From the NCBI GenBank assembly GCA_946631345.1, contig CAMPAA010000102.1, forward strand, positions 1 through 10,348: a DNA stretch of 10,348 nucleotides, in the 5' to 3' direction. This stretch comes from an uncultured Verrucomicrobiota bacterium (GTDB lineage: Bacteria; Verrucomicrobiota; Kiritimatiellia; RFP12; UBA1067). Each line of letters begins with the position of its first letter. Position 1 is the first letter of the stretch. The notes beneath the pieces are model-generated. The model did no database searches and had not been told where the DNA came from. It worked only from the letters and a program-made list of their open reading frames with translations. This document shows positions 6,837 through 10,348 of this stretch, piece after piece. The translations under genes were made by a program, and so were the position numbers.

Positions 6837-8088
6837 TCGCTATTCTATCCTTTCTGAACGTCCTGAAAAAAGCGACCGCCATGCAGACGGCACCAGCGAG
6901 GTAAAATGCCCCGATGCAGGCGAAACCCGTGCCGAATCCTGCCACGCCTGAGGGGTCTGCCGCGCATTTCGAGCGCTCGCCCATGAAACCGAGAAACAGG
7001 GGTGAGAGGGACCCCACGAGAAATGCGCACATTGCCATGAACCCGCATGCCGTAGAGCGATATCTGCTCTCGATGACATCAAAGACGGAGGCGTGCGTGT
7101 TCGCCTCGAAGAAGCCGCGCGCAATGCCGTAGAACGAGGCCGCCGTCCACGCAAGCGCTGGAGTGGAGGCAAAGCCGAAGAACATGATTGCCGGCGCACC
7201 GAGCAGCAGCGCCACCATCTGGATGCCAAGCCGGAAACGCGGCCACCGCGACGCGAAACGATCCGTGAGCAGGCCGGAAACGTAGATTGAGGCAAGCGCA
7301 AAGGCATGATGCCAAGTCATCGTCCCCCTTCCCGCGTCGCTTACGGAAAGCGAGTATTTCGCCATCGCGAACTTGGGCGCCCACGCGAGGTAGGCGTTAT
7401 TTACGGCTACTATCGCTGTCGCTCCGCCCGTCATCAGAAGCGCGCTCGGAGATGATACGAATGCCTTGACCGCCGCCCATGCGCCAGAGGACTTCTCGGC
7501 CATTCCATCCCCGGAATCGCGCTCGTCCGCTTTGAGCAGCCAAATGAACGATACGCCCAAGGCTAGGCCAAACGCGCCGAAGAGATAGAATACGTTCCGC
7601 CAGTTTCCGCCAAGAACGATATAGATGGCCCCGACAAGGGCTCCTGATACGAACAGCCCGACATACAGCATGCTTTGATGCACGGAAAGCGCAATGGAGC
7701 GCGTTGAGCGATGATGCTGGGCCAGAAGCGGCAGCGCGCTCGGCATGTAGCAGGCCTCGCCCACGCCGGCGGCAATGGAGCGGAAAAACATCATGCCTAC
7801 AAAGCCGCCGACAAAACCGGTCAGCAGCGTAAACAGGCTCCAGCCTATCAGCGAGACGGTGACAATCCATTTGCGGCTAAGCCGATCCCCAAGGACGCCT
7901 GCAAGCGGCGTGACGAGCGCCAGCGTGGCGAAGAGCGCCGTGTTGATTGCGCCGATCTGGATATCAGTAAGGCCAAGTTCCTCCTGTATAGGCACGGTAA
8001 GGAGGCCGAAAAGCGCGCGATCGGCCTGATTGAAAAAGAAGGTCGCCGCGAGCATGGCAAGAAGCCACCATTTGTAGTATCTGTGCAT
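6829..8088 (-). CDS. MFS transporter, probable sugar or sugar-acid importer
   Basis: A 419-residue, very hydrophobic protein with about 12 membrane helices, in the inner membrane. The N-terminus has FFFNQADRALFGLLTVPIQEELGL, a layout seen in organic-anion and hexuronate-type MFS carriers. The loop 2-3 motif A is GVLGDRLSRK (64-73), and a second copy-like LLTDRFASRW (273-282) marks the start of the C-terminal half. The linker between halves (about 187-203) is charged. The start at 8088 is chosen because the protein aligns from MHRYYKWW and a -10 element ends 8 nt upstream. A longer frame opening near 8139 would carry that -10 inside coding sequence and begins without a ribosome-binding site. 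It is the first gene of the operon, so it probably imports the sugar the downstream enzymes handle. The substrate cannot be read from sequence. Confidence 0.88.
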   Translation of the reverse strand: MHRYYKWWLLAMLAATFFFNQADRALFGLLTVPIQEELGLTDIQIGAINTALFATLALVTPLAGVLGDRLSRKWIVTVSLIGWSLFTLLTGFVGGFVGMMFFRSIAAGVGEACYMPSALPLLAQHHRSTRSIALSVHQSMLYVGLFVSGALVGAIYIVLGGNWRNVFYLFGAFGLALGVSFIWLLKADERDSGDGMAEKSSGAWAAVKAFVSSPSALLMTGGATAIVAVNNAYLAWAPKFAMAKYSLSVSDAGRGTMTWHHAFALASIYVSGLLTDRFASRWPRFRLGIQMVALLLGAPAIMFFGFASTPALAWTAASFYGIARGFFEANTHASVFDVIESRYRSTACGFMAMCAFLVGSLSPLFLGFMGERSKCAADPSGVAGFGTGFACIGAFYLAGAVCMAVAFFRTFRKDRIANG

Positions 8089-8096
8089 TGGGGCGC

Positions 8097-8105
8097 AGTA
8101 TAGCA
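8097..8105 (-). promoter_or_regulatory. Putative extended -10 of the MFS-SIS-GH42-AGE operon
   Basis: The minus-strand sequence is TGC followed by TATACT (hexamer 8097-8102), 8 nt before the ATG at 8088. The region expected for -35 (8120-8125, CGCTTT) is a poor match, as expected for an activator-dependent promoter. Transcription would begin at or next to the start codon, and no Shine-Dalgarno sequence is visible, so the mRNA may be leaderless. Confidence 0.5.
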
Positions 8106-8120
8106 GATCTGCCGCCCCCA

Positions 8121-8150
8121 AAGCGTATGTTTCACGCAAATATTTCGCTT
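8121..8150. promoter_or_regulatory. Possible operator between divergent operon and regulator
   Basis: The AT-rich centre of the divergent region has an 8-bp palindrome AAATATTT (8138-8145). It also has two similar direct elements 13 bp apart, TTTCACGC (8130-8137) and TTTCGC (8143-8148). The position fits: it touches the weak -35 region of the operon and the -35 of the regulator. AraC/XylR-type proteins often bind such direct repeats. The match between the two elements is short, so this is a suggestion. Confidence 0.3.
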
Positions 8151-8177
8151 GTATCCACCAACCTGTTTTGATACTAT
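8149..8177 (+). promoter_or_regulatory. Putative promoter of the XylR-type regulator
   Basis: -35-like TTGTAT (8149-8154), a 17-nt spacer and -10 TACTAT (8172-8177) preceded by TGA (extended -10). The -10 ends 7 nt before the ATG at 8185, so transcription would start at or beside the A of the start codon. No Shine-Dalgarno sequence precedes the gene, which again suggests a leaderless transcript. Confidence 0.55.
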
Positions 8178-8184
8178 CCGCCTC

Positions 8185-9348
8185 ATGTCAATGAAGACGA
8201 CATTTAGGGTCATGGTAGCGCTCCCTCTTGCCAGCGCGGCGGGGAGGAAGAAACTGAACGGCATCCATCGCTTTCTGAGCGAGGGATACGACTGGGACAT
8301 GGAACTCGTGCGGGATGAAGGTACATTCACGGCGGATGCGATCGCCAACGCCAGCCGGTTGCACTTCGACGGCATGCTCGTGGGGTTCGTCGAACGGCGT
8401 GAGTTCAAGCGCCTCCATGCCAGAATGGGAATCCCCACCGTGTTCATAGATTACCTTGACATGGAGCTCGCCCGGAAGTTTCCTCTCTGCATGTTCATCA
8501 ACGACAGCGCCAAAGCCATAGCGCAGTCTGCCGTGCGGCATCTGCTCGCCTGTCCTGGAATAAGGTCGATTGGCTTCGTGCCTGCTCGTACGCAATTGCG
8601 TTGGTCGCAAGACCGCCAGGCCGCGTTCATGTCTGCACTGCGCTCAAGCAGAAAGCGACTGTCCGTGTTCGACGGCCCAGGAGACTCCCGCGAAGCGCTC
8701 CTGAAATGGCTGTTGAAGCTGGAGAAGCCGGCGGCGGTGCTCGCAGCTTTCGACGACCGCGCCCGCGACCTGCTGGAAGTCTGCCGCGCCAACGCCATAG
8801 CCGTGCCGGACCAGATGTCGGTGCTGGGCATAGGGAACGACGAACCTGTATGCGAGATGGCCGTTCCGCCGCTCACCAGCATCGCTGTGGATTTCGAACA
8901 AGAAGGATATTGCGCAGCGCAGGAACTGCAGGCCATGATGCTGTGCCGCCGAGCCCCTGCGATCCGCGAACGCCAGTGCGGCGTGAAGGATGTGGTGTTC
9001 CGAGCCTCCACCACCGCATCCAAGACACCTGCCGCGCTTGTGCAGAGGGCAATCGAATTCATCGACCGCCATGCGCTGACCGGCATCTCCACTGCCGACG
9101 TGGTTTCCCATCTGCGAGTGTCGAGAAGTCTTGCAGACCTCCGCTTCCGCGAGGTGACCGGCAATTCAATCCTTGAGACCATACTGGAACAACGGCTCAA
9201 GGAAGTGAAGCGTTTGCTGCGCGAAACCGACCTTAGGATCTCTGAAATTGCCATCCGCTGCGGATACCGCGACGCGAACTACCTGAAGAACCTGTTCAAA
9301 TCCCGCTGCGGCGTCTCAATGCGGACATATCGGAACTCAAACTCTTAG
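8185..9348 (+). CDS. XylR-type transcriptional regulator (periplasmic-binding-like domain plus AraC HTH)
   Basis: A 387-residue protein. Residues of about 5-275 resemble the LacI/PBP1-type sugar-binding fold without the LacI headpiece: VMVALPLASAAGRKKLNGIHRFL at the start, FDGMLVGF, and the hallmark SVLGIGNDEPVCEMAVPPLTSIAVDFEQ split over about 212-238. Residues of about 287-385 are an AraC/XylS double helix-turn-helix: GISTADVVSHLRVSRSLADLRFREVTG, then LRISEIAIRCGYRDANYLKNLFKSRCGVSMRTYR. This layout matches E. coli XylR, where the N-terminal domain binds the sugar inducer. I prefer ATG 8185 (or 8191, two codons on). A TTG at 8149 would add twelve residues that look non-homologous and overlap the -35. 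It is divergent from the sugar operon with 96 bp between start codons, so it probably activates that operon. The effector is unknown. Confidence 0.88.
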   Translation: MSMKTTFRVMVALPLASAAGRKKLNGIHRFLSEGYDWDMELVRDEGTFTADAIANASRLHFDGMLVGFVERREFKRLHARMGIPTVFIDYLDMELARKFPLCMFINDSAKAIAQSAVRHLLACPGIRSIGFVPARTQLRWSQDRQAAFMSALRSSRKRLSVFDGPGDSREALLKWLLKLEKPAAVLAAFDDRARDLLEVCRANAIAVPDQMSVLGIGNDEPVCEMAVPPLTSIAVDFEQEGYCAAQELQAMMLCRRAPAIRERQCGVKDVVFRASTTASKTPAALVQRAIEFIDRHALTGISTADVVSHLRVSRSLADLRFREVTGNSILETILEQRLKEVKRLLRETDLRISEIAIRCGYRDANYLKNLFKSRCGVSMRTYRNSNS

Positions 9349-9388
9349 ACCTCAAGTTTTCCAGCGCAATGACTGCAAACAGATTCCG

Positions 9389-10348
9389 TCAGGCGACAAG
9401 GCGGAGATTGCGCCATGGCCCTTTCAGCCAACGCACGGCGGTGCCAACGAAGAACACGAACACGTACACCACCATTGTTGCCCACAGGGCCTCCATCGTC
9501 GGGCAGAGCCAATACGTCGCAAAGAGGATCGGCATCCAGAAAGGAAACGCCATTACGAGCATCCACACCATCACGAAACGTGTGTCACCAGCCCCCTTCA
9601 GTGCGCCGGAAAGCACGACCTCCGCCGCATCGCAGAACTGCCACACGACCATCAGCACAAAAAGCGTGGAACCGAGCGCCAAAAAGCCAGCCTGCGCATC
9701 CACATCCACATCGGCCGCGAAGAGCATGAGGATTTGCCGCCGGAACACGAGAATCAGCATGCTGGCTACGGCTATGTACGCCTCCGCCAGCACAAGTGCG
9801 CGGTTGCCCCCATCGAACGCTCCATGCGGATCGCCCGCTCCCTGCCGCTGTCCCACAAGCACGCCCGCTCCGATCGCGAAGCCCTCGATCGGGGCGATGA
9901 GCAGGTAGTTTACCGTGAACGCCGCGTTAGAAACCGCAAACTCCACATCGCCCACCTTGCCAGTGAGGAACACGAAGATTAGAAACGACAGGATGTTCAG
10001 CATGGTCTGCACGCCTGACGGCGCGCCATAGCGCAGGATGCGGACTGCCAATCTCCAGAAGTCTTCCGGTCTATCCTCAGACCCGGCAGCATCGCCATTT
10101 GGCGCACGCGCCGTATCACGCATGGCCAGCACGTTCAGCACTGCCATCTGCGCGACCTGCGCCGCAACCGTCGCCCACGCCGCACCAGCGATTCCAAGCG
10201 CCGGCAAGCGAAGTCCGCAAAGAGGCAGTTCCACCCCGAAGATGAGCAGATAATCGAGTGCGATATTCAGGGCGTTGCCAAGGAGATTCACCCAGAATAC
10301 AAGGCGGGTGCGGCCACGGCCGGTGAAGTAGCCGCTCGCAGCCATAGT
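9389..10348 (-). CDS. MATE-family multidrug/organic cation efflux protein, N-terminus outside window
   Basis: The visible part is 319 codons, entering at the right edge and ending at 9389. Family length is about 450, so roughly 130 N-terminal residues are missing. An ATG near 10345 is internal, not the start: the sequence begins in the conserved GYFTGRGRTR segment followed by NLLGNALNIALDYLLIFG, which lies in the middle of the N-terminal half of MATE proteins. The second half shows the matching LSGALKGAGDTRFVM repeat of that motif. About eight membrane helices can be seen. The expected role is drug or metabolite export driven by Na+ or H+ across the inner membrane. The gene is convergent with the XylR-type regulator (40-bp gap) and need not be part of the sugar locus. 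No terminator with a clear stem and T-run is visible between the two. Confidence 0.87.
   Translation of the reverse strand, partial: TMAASGYFTGRGRTRLVFWVNLLGNALNIALDYLLIFGVELPLCGLRLPALGIAGAAWATVAAQVAQMAVLNVLAMRDTARAPNGDAAGSEDRPEDFWRLAVRILRYGAPSGVQTMLNILSFLIFVFLTGKVGDVEFAVSNAAFTVNYLLIAPIEGFAIGAGVLVGQRQGAGDPHGAFDGGNRALVLAEAYIAVASMLILVFRRQILMLFAADVDVDAQAGFLALGSTLFVLMVVWQFCDAAEVVLSGALKGAGDTRFVMVWMLVMAFPFWMPILFATYWLCPTMEALWATMVVYVFVFFVGTAVRWLKGPWRNLRLVA

Noticed and set aside
9349..9388. Bidirectional terminator between the regulator and the MATE gene
   Set aside because: The 40-bp gap is too short and shows no stem followed by a T-run.

Overview
The window looks like a chromosomal stretch of a GC-rich, Gram-negative bacterium of the PVC group, most likely a gut or rumen Kiritimatiellota or a relative. 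This is inferred from the gene types: an HU-like DNA-binding protein with a DUF4469 Ig-like tail, a secreted CBM9-type protein, a double-SIS GKRP/MurQ homologue, and a XylR-type regulator (periplasmic-binding-like domain plus AraC HTH). No rRNA or other phylogenetic marker is present, so the taxonomy is tentative. I see no tRNA, rRNA, CRISPR array, insertion sequence or phage gene.

Left part (1-1774, minus strand): the N-terminal 192 codons of a secreted CBM9-like protein run off the left edge. Upstream of it is a complete HU/DUF4469 gene with a near-consensus extended -10 promoter. Behind that promoter is a gene-free stretch of about 350 bp. It holds eight copies of a palindromic 17-mer at an exact 22-bp period (1510-1680), followed by a large GC-rich inverted repeat (1684-1755).

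Centre (1775-8088, minus strand): four genes overlap end to start and read as one operon: MFS transporter, GKRP/MurQ-like double-SIS protein, secreted GH42-like glycosidase, and AGE/RenBP-type N-acylglucosamine 2-epimerase. The overlaps are 8, 4 and 4 nt. Divergent from it (8185-9348, plus strand) is the XylR-type regulator, the obvious candidate controller. A plausible working model is that the glycosidase releases a sugar outside the cytoplasm, the MFS protein imports it, the epimerase interconverts it, and the SIS protein senses or processes a sugar phosphate. The regulator would respond to the sugar. No sugar kinase lies in the window, and the substrate cannot be named from sequence.

Right part (9389-10348, minus strand): the C-terminal two thirds of a MATE-family exporter, convergent with the regulator and cut by the right edge.

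The points most worth a second look are the 22-bp palindrome array, the apparently leaderless divergent gene pair, and the four-gene sugar operon with a GKRP-like protein that lacks one of the two MurQ catalytic glutamates.
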